The position numbers were made by a program, and so were the translations under genes. 47,629 nucleotides of DNA from NCBI GenBank assembly GCA_001828935.1, contig MHZX01000055.1, positions 1 through 47,629 on the forward strand. The letters are read 5' to 3'. This stretch comes from Rhodocyclales bacterium RIFCSPLOWO2_02_FULL_63_24 (GTDB taxonomy: Bacteria; Pseudomonadota; Gammaproteobacteria; Burkholderiales; Rhodocyclaceae). Below are positions 25,601-31,160 of this stretch, piece after piece. The notes beneath the pieces are model-generated. The model was not told the origin of the DNA. It did no database searches and saw only the letters and a list, made by a program, of their open reading frames with translations. Each line of letters opens with the position of its first letter. Within the stretch, counting starts at the first letter, position 1.

Positions 25601-28000
25601 ACTACGACCCAAATCGTCAGCCTGCAGACGTCGGATATTGCTGCGCTGACCAGCGTCCAGGTCAGAGGGATCGAAACGACGGATCTCGCGCAACTGACGA
25701 CGACGCAAATCGTGGCGCTGACCACCGATCAGATGCCTGGATTTGGTACGGCCCAGATCGCGGCACTTACCACGACGCAGGTCGGAGCGCTCCAGACATC
25801 CGATCTCGCCGCGCTGACCAGCGCACAGGTCAAGGGGATCGAGACTACTGATTTGGTTGTGCTGACGACGACGCAGATCGTCGCCATGACGGAGTCTCAG
25901 ATTGCGGGCTTCAACACGGTTCAGATTGCGGCCTTGACCACGACTCAGGTCGGAGTGCTTCAGACATCTGATATCGCCGCACTCTCCAGCGCCCAGGTTA
26001 GGGCGATAGAGACCACCGATCTGGCGTTGCTGACCACCACGCAGTTGGGTGCCTTGAGTACGGATCAGATTCTTGGAATGAGCACGGATCAGGTCGCGGT
26101 GCTGACCACGACGCAGATTGTCGCGCTGAGTTCGGATCAGATTCAGGGGCTGACGACTGGCCAGATCCCGTATCTGACGACGACTCAGGTGGCGGCCATC
26201 GAAGCGACTGACATCGCCGCCCTAACCACCGCGCAAATCTCCAAGCTGGAGACCTCGGACATTGCGGTGCTGACGACGACTCAGATAGCCGCGCTGACCA
26301 CGGTTCAAATGGGTGGTCTGACCACTGCACAGATCGCGGCCTTGACCACGACGCAAATCGTCGCGCTTGAGACCACGGACATTGCGGCGCTCTCCAATGC
26401 ACAGATCGCGAAGTTCGAGACGTCGGATATCGCGGCACTTACCACGACGCAGATCGTTGGGCTGAGTTCCGATCAGATCAGTAGCCTGACCACGGCACAG
26501 ATTGCGGCACTGACGACGACGCAGGTGGCAGCGATTGAGACGACCGACATTGCGGCGCTGACGGCAAATCAAGTCTCGAAGTTGGAGACAACGGATATTG
26601 CTGCCCTCACCACGACCCAAATCGTTGCCTTGACCACGGATCAGGTGCCAAGCCTGACGACTGCGCAGGTTGTTGCCTTGACGACGACCCAGATCGTGGT
26701 GTTGGACACAGATGACCTCGTCGTATTGACCACGGCGCAGATCGCCAAGATCGAGACCAGCGACATTGCCGTGCTGACGACTACGCAGATCGGGGTGATC
26801 ACCACGGATCAGATTCTCGGTTTGGGCACCAGCCAGATTGCCGCCCTCGAAGTAACTCAGATTCCCGGCGTGACCTCAGCGCAGATCACCGCGATGACCA
26901 CCGCTCAGGTCAGGGGATTCGAGACCACGGATATTGCGGCGATGACGGCGACCCAGGTTGCGGGATTCACCGGCCAGCAAATTGCCTCCATGACGGGGAA
27001 CGTGGCGGGAGGGTTCACGACCACGCAACTTGCCGCGATGTCGCCAACCCAGGCTGAATCTTTCACCAGTGCGCAACTGGCGGCGATGGATGCCGATCAA
27101 AAGAACGCTCTGATGACCGCCAGCGGCGGTACCGTAACGCCTCTGATCCTCGATTTGAACGGTGATGGCGTGCATACGGTGGGTATCAATGCGGGTGTCA
27201 GCTTCGACCTGACGGCGTCCGGACAGACGCAGTCGGTTGGCTGGGTATCGGCATCGGATGGCTTCCTGGCGCTCGATCGCAACCATGACGGCAAGATCAA
27301 CGACGGCAGCGAACTGTTTGGCGAGGCGACGCGGTTGGCGGATGGCACGACGGCCAAGGATGGCTACCAGGCCTTGGCGGCACTCGACACCAACACCGAC
27401 GGGCTCATCAACGCGCAGGATACGAGCTTCAGCGAGTTGAGGGTCTGGCAGGACGCCAACCAGGATGGTCTGACCCAGGCCGGCGAGTTGAAGGATCTGG
27501 AAGCGCTGGGCATCGTGCAACTCGATCTTGGCGCCCAGGATACGTCGAAGTTCGACAACGGCAACTGGATCGGTCTTGAGTCGTCCTACTCGACAGCGGA
27601 TGGCAGCGCGCACGCCATGGCCGACGTCTGGTTGCAGATCAGCCAGGGCTTCGATCAGAAACTGGATCTGACAACCATCGATCCGACCAGGGTGACTCTG
27701 GAAGGCTTGGCTCGGATCGACCTGTCCGGCAACGGTGGTCACGGTGACGTGCTGACCCTGGACGCCAAGGCTGTCGAGAAGTTTGGACAGCATGATCTGG
27801 TGGTGAATGACCAGACCGGCGCGGGCCATGTTCAGTTGATGATCCAGGGCGACGCCAACGATACGGTGAAGATGACCGACGCGCAGCACTGGGTCAACGC
27901 CGGAACCACCATAGTCGATGGTCAGACTTACCAAGTACTGAACGACGGTAATATGCAACTGTTGGTTGGGGTCAAGGTTCAGCATGATCCTGTAGGCTGA
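13670..28000 (+). CDS. Giant octapeptide-repeat surface protein, probable type I secretion substrate
   Basis: This 4776-residue protein (14.3 kb, one open frame) has an excellent ribosome binding site (AAGGAG, six bases before ATG). Residues 5-4477 are tandem octapeptides with consensus [ILV]-A-[AKV]-[LI]-[TES]-T-[TAS]-[QD]. About a quarter of the residues are Thr; I saw no Cys and almost no aromatic residues. There is no Sec signal peptide. Residues about 4488-4640 form a globular Ca-binding region with EF-hand-like loops starting at D4495 (DLNGDG), D4536 (DRNHDGKINDGSE), D4573 (DTNTDGLINAQD) and D4595 (DANQDGLTQAGE). The last 100 residues ('ARIDLSGNGGHGDVLTLDA', 'IQGDANDTVKM', 'VDGQTYQVLNDGNMQLLV') resemble the tails of LapA/BapA-like type I secreted adhesins. 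No transporter genes lie in the window. The likely role is a long surface fibre or adhesin; function of the octads is unknown. Confidence 0.85.
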   Translation: MAVNVTSLTLAQIAALSSSDFAVWTSDEIASLSTAQVRALSTAVISTLSTAQVRAFEAVDIGALTTTQVAVLQTTSVAALDIDQVAAVSTSGIAAFAASQIQALTTAQVEALTGNQVKVITTTGIAALTTTQVGAIEAADIAVLTTAQVRALTTTNIGQLHTDQIQAVTTAGVAALTTSQIQALSTTQVAAVTTSQITAIGTTGIAALTTTQIVAVASDVVAAISTSQIAAIETTDLAVLQTSQIEALTSAQVKAITTTGIAALSTTQVVAIEAADIAALGTSQVVAIETTDFAKLTADQVGALTTAQASKLTTGQVQSLTTTQVVAIETADIAVLTAGQVAAIETTDLVALAVDQVAAVSTAGIAALTTTQVPVLTTAQVEALESKQVAVLTAVQIPVLTTTQIVAIEASDVAKLTTSQITKLETTDIAALTVDQVGALTTRQAASLTAGQTAALTTTQAAALETSDVSALTTSQIRAIETTDLAVLSTDQLAAFSTSAIAALTATQVGALSTDQIAALTTSQIAALTTSQVKGLTTTQMVAIETSDIAALTTAQVASIETSDLAVLSTDRIATLTSKQVAALTNAQVGALTTTQVAAIETSDLAAMTTAQIVKIETSDLAVLTTGQVAAMKTNQIKVLTTSQIAALTTTQMAAIETSDIAALTNSQLKVIETTDLTVLTAGQIAAIQTAGIAAMTTTQMVDLTTTQIAALTTAQVVALTNGQIAAITTTQVVAIETSDIFKLTTAQIVKIETTDLAQLTTQQIQAFSAAQVAALTTQQFAVLTTTQLGAISTEDFSSMSLSQLKSLSTTDLAGFTPAQIASLTTAQVAALTTTQIAGLTTTQIGAIETSDIAKLSAAQLRAVETTDLALLTTAQVGAVSTAGIAGLTTTSLGVLTTTQVAAITTAQVAALTTTQIAALTTTQIAAIETTDIAKLGTSQLRALETTDLAALTTAQVGAVSTAGITSLTSTQLGVLTTTQFAALTTAQVAKLTTTQVAALTTTQIVALETTDIAKLSTAQVKAIETTDLAVLTTTQIAGLTTAQIAGLSTTQVAVLTTTQIGAFETTDLAKLSTAQVRAIETTGLAALTSTQIAGLTTAQIAGLSTTQVAALTTTQIGAIQTSDIAALNSTQTSALETTDLAVLTTTQFGAMSTAGIAALTTTQIGVLTTTQVAAITTAQVAKLTTTQIAALTTTQIVALETTDIAKLSTAQVKAIETTDLAALTTTQIAGLATAQIAGLSTTQIVALTTTQIGAFETTDLAKLGTSQVAALETTDLAVLTTTQIAGLTTAQIAGLSTTQVAALTTTQIGTFETTDLAKLSTTQIAALETTDLAVLTTTQVVGLTTAQFAGLTTTQVAALTTTQIGAIQTSDIAALTSTQTSAIETTDLAVLTTTQISAVSTVGFGALTTTQMGVLTTTQVAAITSAQVDALSTTQVAALSTTQIAALETTDLASLNTTQIAAIETTDLAALTTTQIVGLTTAQIAGLSTTQIAALTTTQVASIQTSDIAALNSTQTAAFETTDLAVLTSTQIAAVSTAGVAALTTTQIGVLTTTQVTAITSAQVAALTTTQVAALTTTQIVAIETSDIAGMSTAQVTAIETSDLTVLTSAQFAALTTAQLAALTTTQIAALTTTQIVAIETSDLAKLSTLQIASIETTDLTVLTTGQIAALTTAQAAALTTTQIAALTTTQFAAIETSDIAQLTTTQIAAIETTDLVILSSAQLATLSSAQLVALTTTQIARLTTSQIEALTTTQVAVLAVGQIAALTTTQIAVIETSDIAKLTTSQVAAIETTDIAVLTTEQLAAFSATQFGAMTANQVGALTTGQIGSLSAAGISLLSTTQIAGIAVAGLANLTTTQLSGLTTSQIPALTTTQVPVLTADQVAALSTSQIGALTTTQIAALTTLQIAAFETTDIAVLSTAQIAAIETTDLVQLTAIQLAAVTTTEISALTTTQVAALTTDQIATLTTTQVAALAADQIAALTTTQIAAIETTDLAKLSTAQIAAIETTDLAALTDGQIAALTTTQIAALTTTQIAGLGTAQAIALETTDIAVLTTAQVAAIETTDLVQLSAIQLAAISTTDTEKLTVTQVAALTTDQIVALTTTQVGVLATSQIAALTTTQVAAVETSDLVKLSTTQISAIQTSDLASLTDSQLIALTTTQIAALTTTQIAALGTAQVAALETTDIAALTTAQIVAIQTTDLVQLSANQLSAITTTDLEKLTTTQAAALTTDQVAALTTTQFVVLATSQIAALTTTQIAAIETTDLVKLSTDQLAKIETTDIAVLTDNQLTALTTTQVAGLATSQIAALGTAQVASLETTDLAVLSSAQIRAVETTDLVQLSASQIAALSTTAIGTLTTTQVAVLTTDQVAALTTTQAGALATSQIVALTTTQIAAIETTDLVKLSTDQIVKIETSDIAVLTANQMAALTTTQMGALTTSQIAALATSQIASIETTDFAVLGTAQIRAIETTDLVQLSANQVVALSTTALAALTTDQVTVLTAEQAAALTTTQIVVMTTGQIAALTTTQVAAIETTDLAQVTTSQIAKLETTDVAALTAQQIGVLTTTQIVALTTSQIAALGTLQVVALTTTDIGVLSSAQVKAFETTDLVQLSASQVAALQTDGVAALTTTQVAVMTTDQIAALTTTQVVALGTAQIQALTTTQVAAIETTDIVQLSTSQIAKLETTNVAALTTQQVGILTTTQVGVLTTDQVAALSTLQAVALTTTEIGVLSSAQVRALETTDLAQLSANQVTAIQTAGVAALTTTQVAVLTTDQVVALTTTQVAALATSQIAALTTTQIAALETTDIAKLSTAQVKAVETTDLVQMSTGQIAALTTTTVAVLTTTQVAALTTTEVAALTTTQVVELTTAQIAALTTTQIAAVETSDLAKFSTAQIAAINTTDAAKLTTDQIVALTTTQIAALTTAQIAALTTTQVVAIETADVAKLTTSQLRAIETTDLVTLTSQQIAALTTTQVAALTTTQIELLTTTQVAALETSDIAALGTAQVRAIETTDVAQLTTAQIAALSTTSVAAITTTQVAELTTAQVQALTTAQAQVLTTSQIAELSTTQIVAMETSDIAKIGTAQVAAIVTTDIAVLTTDQIVALTTSQVSALTTDQVGVLTTTQVAAIETSDIAKLTTAQVRAISTTDVAVLTTDQVIALLTTQVAALTTTQVAALTSAQVAAMQTSDVASLSSAQVRAIETTDLVALSAEQIAVVTTAAISALTTTQIAVLTTEQVAALTTGQIAALATSQIAALTATQAPAIETPTDVAKLTTSQIASLTTTAFAALTTDQIVALTTSQVAALTTTQIAALTSAQVAAMETSDVAALSTAQVRAMETTDLAALTAEQIAAVKTSGIAALTTTQVAVLTTDQVVALTSSQVAALATSQIAVLTTTQAAAIEVADIATLSTAQVVALTTTDFVVLGTDQIAALTTSQVAALTTDQIVKLTTTQVVAIETSDIAVLTTAQLVKLETTDLVKMTTDQIQAISAAGIAALTTTQIGAITSTQIQAISTSGIASLTTSQVSVLTTTTIAALTTDQVAAISTAGIAALTTTQVVVIESSDIAALTTTQIAKITTTDMAVLTTTQIVALTTDQIPAFSTGQIAGLTTTQVAALQTSDIAALTSGQVRGIETTDLVQLTTTQIVALMSDQVIGLSTAQVAALTTTQIVAMETSDFASLSSSQLRAISTTDLAAITTTQIAALTTDQISGLRTDQIALLTTTQFAVIETSDIAALTSAQVRAIETTDLVRLTTTQLVALTTDQVPGLSTGQIAALTTTQIAAIESSDIAAMSSAQVRAITTTDLAVLTTTQIAALTVDQIPGLTTSQIDVLTTTQAGALETSDIAALSGAQVAALTTTNLLLLTTTQFQAISTAGIAALTTTQVVELNTTDIAALTTDQVAAISAAGIGALTTTQIAVFETTDVAALTTSQISNISTTNLVELTTTQIVALTTDQIPKLSTVQIAALTTTQIVSLQTSDIAALTSVQVRGIETTDLAQLTTTQIVALTTDQMPGFGTAQIAALTTTQVGALQTSDLAALTSAQVKGIETTDLVVLTTTQIVAMTESQIAGFNTVQIAALTTTQVGVLQTSDIAALSSAQVRAIETTDLALLTTTQLGALSTDQILGMSTDQVAVLTTTQIVALSSDQIQGLTTGQIPYLTTTQVAAIEATDIAALTTAQISKLETSDIAVLTTTQIAALTTVQMGGLTTAQIAALTTTQIVALETTDIAALSNAQIAKFETSDIAALTTTQIVGLSSDQISSLTTAQIAALTTTQVAAIETTDIAALTANQVSKLETTDIAALTTTQIVALTTDQVPSLTTAQVVALTTTQIVVLDTDDLVVLTTAQIAKIETSDIAVLTTTQIGVITTDQILGLGTSQIAALEVTQIPGVTSAQITAMTTAQVRGFETTDIAAMTATQVAGFTGQQIASMTGNVAGGFTTTQLAAMSPTQAESFTSAQLAAMDADQKNALMTASGGTVTPLILDLNGDGVHTVGINAGVSFDLTASGQTQSVGWVSASDGFLALDRNHDGKINDGSELFGEATRLADGTTAKDGYQALAALDTNTDGLINAQDTSFSELRVWQDANQDGLTQAGELKDLEALGIVQLDLGAQDTSKFDNGNWIGLESSYSTADGSAHAMADVWLQISQGFDQKLDLTTIDPTRVTLEGLARIDLSGNGGHGDVLTLDAKAVEKFGQHDLVVNDQTGAGHVQLMIQGDANDTVKMTDAQHWVNAGTTIVDGQTYQVLNDGNMQLLVGVKVQHDPVG
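16274..18817 (+). repeat. Higher-order modules of 10 and 7 octads in mixed order
   Basis: Starting each module at the octad L-[AT]-x-L after a closing ETTD/ETSD (or ETTG) octad, boundaries fall at 16274, 16514, 16754, 16922, 17090, 17330, 17498, 17666, 17834, 18074, 18242, 18482, 18650 and 18818. The lengths are 240, 240, 168, 168, 240, 168, 168, 168, 240, 168, 240, 168 and 168 bp. Each module ends with the triplet acidic octad / x-A-x-L-[SNT]-x-x-Q / acidic octad. Ten-octad modules carry an extra [VIF]-x-A-[VM]-S-T-[AV]-G octad in second position. Confidence 0.85.
19466..21913 (+). repeat. Six tandem 408-bp units (17 octads = 10 + 7)
   Basis: The octad L-V-Q-L-[ST]-A-[INS]-Q starts units at 19466, 19874, 20282, 20690, 21098 and 21506, and a related octad starts at 21914, an exact spacing of 408 bp. 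Each 136-residue unit splits into a 10-octad half ending in an acidic octad (for example LAKIETTD) and a 7-octad half ending in an acidic octad such as IRAVETTD. A seventh unit starts but loses the pattern after its first ten octads. Confidence 0.88.
24605..25276 (+). repeat. Four tandem 168-bp (7-octad) modules
   Basis: Units begin at 24605 (LVQLTTTQ), 24773 (LAAITTTQ), 24941 (LVRLTTTQ) and 25109 (LAVLTTTQ), each 168 bp. The third octad of each has the form [IV]-x-G-L-x-T-x-Q. Similar 168-bp spacing recurs at 25685, 25853 and 26021, so the 3' part of the array is built largely of 7-octad modules. Confidence 0.8.
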
Positions 28001-28025
28001 TAGCCCACAGTCGGGCATCCCTGCC

Positions 28026-28067
28026 AATGCCGGTTTCGCCTTGAGGCGAAACCGGCATTTCCATTTT
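28026..28067 (+). terminator. Rho-independent terminator of the giant repeat gene
   Basis: A perfect 15-bp stem, AATGCCGGTTTCGCC (28026-28040) and its complement (28045-28059), closes a TTGA loop and is followed by TTCCATTTT. It starts 25 bp after the stop codon at 28000. This is one of the strongest terminators in the window and separates the repeat gene from rdgC. Confidence 0.88.
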
Positions 28068-28090
28068 CTGAAAGGTAGAATTTTTATCCT

Positions 28091-28990
28091 ATGTGGTTCC
28101 GAAATCTCCAGATTTTCAGGCTCACCTCCGGCTGGGACTATCCCACCGAATCCCTAACGGCCGCCCTGCACAAAGGAATTTTTGCGGGTTGCGGTGCGAC
28201 CGACCGTGTGGCGCGCGGCTGGGTTCCCCCCCGCGGCAACGAAGGCGAATTGGTTTTTTCGGTGGAACATCAGCAGCTGATAGCCCTGGGCGTCGAGCAG
28301 AAATTGCTGCCGGCCTCAGTGGTACGTCAGTACGCCCAGGCAAAGCTGACCGAAATCGAGGCAGCACAAGGCTATAAGCCAGGACGCAAGCAGGTGCGCG
28401 AAGTGATCGATCAGCTCGAAGCAGAACTGCTGCCGCGCGCATTCGTCAAGCGTGGTCTCACCTACGTCTGGATCGACCCGATCAACCGCTGGTTGCTGGT
28501 GGACGCATCGTCGAGTACACGTGCCGACGAAGTGATGGAGCATCTCAAACTTTCTCTGGGCGATTTGCCCGTCACTTTGCTCAAGACACAGCTGGCTCCG
28601 GCAACCGCCATGACGCAGTGGTTGGCAGCGGGAGAGGCTCCCGGCAGTTTTACGATTGATCGCGATTGCGAACTGCGCGCCACGGCAGAAGAGCGTGCCG
28701 CCGTGCGATACGCGCGCCACAACCTCGACAGCGATGATGTGCGCAGTCACATTGCCGGCGGCAAGTCGGCCACCCGATTGGCACTGACCTGGAACGATCG
28801 CATTTCGTTTGTGCTGACTGAGCAGTTGCAGATCAAGCGATTGGCATTTCTGGACTTGCTGAAAGAGGATGCCGAGCGTCAGTCCGAGAATGCGGACGAC
28901 CTGTTCGCGGCCAATTTCACCTTGATGTGCGGAGAGCTCGCGCAACTGCTGGAACATCTGCTTGCGATTCTGGGAGGCGAAGGCGAGTGA
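28091..28990 (+). CDS. rdgC: Recombination-associated protein RdgC
   Basis: This 299-residue protein is full length for RdgC, a ring-shaped nucleoid-associated DNA-binding protein that inhibits RecA-mediated strand exchange. The start 'MWFRNLQIFRLTSGW' is the family signature. Further family blocks are 'GKQVREVIDQLEAELLPRAF'-like text (read here as GRKQVREVIDQLEAELLPRA, about 98-117), 'YVWIDPINRWLLVDASSSTRADEV', split over 125-148, and 'DRDCELRATAEERAAVRYAR' (about 190-209). It starts soon after the repeat-gene terminator and overlaps the next gene's ATG by one base, so the two form an operon. It has no evident link to the neighbouring surface genes. Confidence 0.95.
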   Translation: MWFRNLQIFRLTSGWDYPTESLTAALHKGIFAGCGATDRVARGWVPPRGNEGELVFSVEHQQLIALGVEQKLLPASVVRQYAQAKLTEIEAAQGYKPGRKQVREVIDQLEAELLPRAFVKRGLTYVWIDPINRWLLVDASSSTRADEVMEHLKLSLGDLPVTLLKTQLAPATAMTQWLAAGEAPGSFTIDRDCELRATAEERAAVRYARHNLDSDDVRSHIAGGKSATRLALTWNDRISFVLTEQLQIKRLAFLDLLKEDAERQSENADDLFAANFTLMCGELAQLLEHLLAILGGEGE

Positions 28991-29901
28991 TGCCGGCTCG
29001 CGCAGCGGATGCCTGCTCCCGCAGGAGATTCCCAGGCGTGCAGAGCACTTCAGCGCGTAGAGCGACGACGCGCGCGCTGATGCTGTTGGCGTTGCTCGCC
29101 TTCGGCTGGCAGGCGCGCGCTGACGGTGTTGACGTAGGCAAACCGTCCAGAGTGCGCAATCTGGTGCCGGCCGGCACGCTCGAAAGGCAGGCTGCGCAGG
29201 AATATGAACAACTGAAGCGTCAGGCATCCGCCAAGGGCGCGCTCGGGCCGGACGATCATCCTCAGGTGAAACGGCTGCGGGCGATCGCGGCCCGCATGAT
29301 ACCGTTCGTGGATCGATTCAATCCACGCGCCCGCCAGTGGCGATGGGAAGTCAATGTAATTGGTTCAAAACAGATCAATGCGTTCTGCATGCCAGGAGGA
29401 AAGATTGCCTTCTACATGGGGATTCTCGATACGCTCAAGCTGACGGATGACGAAGCGGCAATGGTGATGGGTCACGAGATTGCCCATGCCCTGCGCGAGC
29501 ATGCGCGCGAGCGCATGGCGAAGAGCCAGATCACCCGACTGGGGGCCAACCTGCTGGGCGAACTGGTCGGTGGCGGTCGTTATGCCGGCGCCTTCCAGTT
29601 GGGCGGCAACCTGCTGTCGCTCAAGTTTTCGCGCGACGACGAGACCGAAGCGGATGTGGTCGGACTCGATCTCGCGGCCAGGGCCGGCTTCGACCCGCGT
29701 GCCGGGGTAAGTTTGTGGCAGAAGATGGCAGCGGCCAACAAGAAGGCGCCGCTGGAGTTTCTGTCAACCCACCCGGCGGGCGATCATCGAATCAAGGAAA
29801 TCGAAAAACACCTGCCCGAAGTGATGCCGCTCTATGAAGGCGCAGCTTCAGTGAAGGCTAACGCCGGTATCACCGGCGTTAAGCGCAGCGGCCGCAACTA
29901 A
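28990..29901 (+). CDS. M48 family metallopeptidase, exported
   Basis: This 303-residue zinc protease starts at the ATG overlapping the rdgC stop (TGATG at 28988). The N-terminus has basic residues followed by 'ALMLLALLAFGWQARA', a Sec signal with probable cleavage before DGVD. The catalytic motif 'VMGHEIAHALREHARERM' places HEIAH at residues 162-166, and the third ligand region is 'FSRDDETEADVVGLDLAARA' (about 213-232). The upstream 'INAFCMPGGKIAFYMGILD' is the usual M48 substrate-groove block, and 'STHPAGDHRIKEIEKHLP' the C-terminal block. It resembles LoiP/Oma1-type periplasmic quality-control proteases. A second, larger M48 protein is encoded at 43136-44602. Confidence 0.9.
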   Translation: MPARAADACSRRRFPGVQSTSARRATTRALMLLALLAFGWQARADGVDVGKPSRVRNLVPAGTLERQAAQEYEQLKRQASAKGALGPDDHPQVKRLRAIAARMIPFVDRFNPRARQWRWEVNVIGSKQINAFCMPGGKIAFYMGILDTLKLTDDEAAMVMGHEIAHALREHARERMAKSQITRLGANLLGELVGGGRYAGAFQLGGNLLSLKFSRDDETEADVVGLDLAARAGFDPRAGVSLWQKMAAANKKAPLEFLSTHPAGDHRIKEIEKHLPEVMPLYEGAASVKANAGITGVKRSGRN

Positions 29902-29975
29902 GCGGTGCTACCGGACAAACCAGTGAGAGTCGGCTCTGGTGGAACGGCGACGCAGGGCCGAAGCAGTCGGTCCAG

Positions 29976-30803
29976 TCAGGTCATGCCTGATTCGCGAGCC
30001 TTGCGTTCACGTTCGACCTTGATGATGTAACGCTGAATCAGGGTCAACATCGGCCCCGGCAGTTTCACGAACTCGCAGCCGGCACGCTTGGACTTGGTGC
30101 CGCTACGCGTTACCGATTCGAATACGCTGCGCACCACGACCGTGCCCGTCACCACACCGACTTCAGGCAGGTCGATCTTGCAGCTCAGCTCCAGGCCAGG
30201 TTCGAGCGGGATATCGAGCGGGATCGAAATTACGCCCAGTCCGCCGCCGCTGATGTCGCCGATATGGGCGTCGATGGTTCGGCGCTCGCCACTGGCGCTA
30301 GAGAATGTGATGGTGCATTTCAGGGGGCGCGCGATGGGCGTCGCCAAGCGGTAGTATTCGCGGCGTTGCAGGCGCAGCACGCTATCGGGCAGAGCGGCGA
30401 AGAAAGCTGGCCCGTCTTTGGTTTCAACGCGCTTCACGCCGCGCAGGATGAACTGGACCTTGACCTTGTCAAGCTGCGTGACGCAGAAGAGCTTTTGTGC
30501 CTCCTGCGCCTTCCGGTTCATCTCCGTACTGGCGCCGAGGTCCAAATAAAGGCCATCGTCATGGTAGCTGATCATGCTGGTCAGCACCATGTCGCGGCCT
30601 TCGTTGAAAAACATGGTTACCTGCGAAACGTGCTCGACCATCCCGCGAAAGACCGCAAACATTTCGCTCTTGGTATTCAGCATGTACTGACTGAATTCGT
30701 CAGTGGACAGGAGCTCCGCCGCCATTTTTTGCGCGGCGGTCGGCTGCGCGGTCGGCGAAGGAGTTTCCGGACCGGGAGGGTTGTCGGCTTCAGTACCGCT
30801 CAT
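29976..30803 (-). CDS. ycgR: Flagellar brake protein, YcgR-type with PilZ domain
   Basis: This 275-residue protein has an N-terminal YcgR domain (about 40-130) and a C-terminal PilZ domain (about 130-255). The c-di-GMP binding residues are visible: 'VLRLQRREYYRLATP' supplies the RxxxR element and 'AHIGDISGGGLGVISI' the D-x-S-x-x-G element. YcgR binds c-di-GMP and slows the flagellar motor. The first 30 residues are Pro/Thr-rich and probably disordered. It is the last gene of the minus-strand flagellar cluster, 42 bp after the FlhB-like gene, and converges with the M48 gene. No ribosome binding site is obvious. The family call is firm from the paired domains and location. Confidence 0.88.
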   Translation of the reverse strand: MSGTEADNPPGPETPSPTAQPTAAQKMAAELLSTDEFSQYMLNTKSEMFAVFRGMVEHVSQVTMFFNEGRDMVLTSMISYHDDGLYLDLGASTEMNRKAQEAQKLFCVTQLDKVKVQFILRGVKRVETKDGPAFFAALPDSVLRLQRREYYRLATPIARPLKCTITFSSASGERRTIDAHIGDISGGGLGVISIPLDIPLEPGLELSCKIDLPEVGVVTGTVVVRSVFESVTRSGTKSKRAGCEFVKLPGPMLTLIQRYIIKVERERKARESGMT

Positions 30804-30845
30804 TGCTCAATAGATGCAGGGACAGGAACACTCAGAGTTGCGATT

Positions 30846-31160
30846 TTAGCTGAGTTTTCCCGCAACCAGACCATCCGCTGATCCGCCTTCACGTTCTACT
30901 TGGTATATCCACGCCAGAAGCTCGGCAACCGCCACATACAGTTGCGGAGGAATTTGGCCGTCAAGATCGACCTGGGACAACAATGCCACCAGCTCGGGGG
31001 ATTCATGCACAAAAACGCCGTGTTCGCGTGCCCGCGAGATGATCTCTTCGGCGATCAATCCTCGCCCCTTTGCTACCACGGTCGGCGCCGAATCACCAGG
31101 AGCGTATTTCAGCGCGACGGCAAGCGCGCGCTGTTCGCCATCTTCACTCCTGGCTGTCAT
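30846..31160 (-). CDS. FlhB C-terminal domain homologue (FhlB-like export switch protein)
   Basis: This 104-residue protein corresponds to the cytoplasmic C-terminal domain of FlhB/YscU without the membrane part. 'ALAVALKYAPGDSAPTVVAKG' (about 12-32) matches the family's 'A(V/I)AL.Y....APxVxAKG' segment, and 'IISRAREHGVFVHESPELVALL' the following helix. The self-cleaving NPTH motif of full-length FlhB is missing, as in other stand-alone FhlB proteins, which in Salmonella-type systems can partly replace the FlhB C-terminal domain. It overlaps the 3' end of fliK by 17 bp, and FliK is the protein that signals FlhB to switch export specificity, so the pairing is functionally sensible. Confidence 0.85.
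   Translation of the reverse strand: MTARSEDGEQRALAVALKYAPGDSAPTVVAKGRGLIAEEIISRAREHGVFVHESPELVALLSQVDLDGQIPPQLYVAVAELLAWIYQVEREGGSADGLVAGKLS

Larger units (their letters stand above)
13682..27100 (+). repeat. 559 tandem 24-bp repeats encoding octapeptides
   Basis: The protein reads in perfect 8-residue register from residue 5 to residue 4477, apart from one nine-residue unit (APAIETPTD, residues 3269-3277, near 23490). The span is 4473 codons, which equals 559 x 8 + 1. The DNA copies differ mainly at third positions: Thr is written with all four codons and Gln/Ile/Val/Ala also vary, so the array is conserved at protein level rather than as identical DNA. It is not CRISPR-like, because there are no spacers and the frame is open throughout. 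Confidence 0.92.

Noticed and set aside
13682..27100. CRISPR array or satellite DNA reading of the 24-bp repeats
   Set aside because: There are no unique spacers of constant size, the repeats vary at third codon positions, and one sense frame is open for 14.3 kb.
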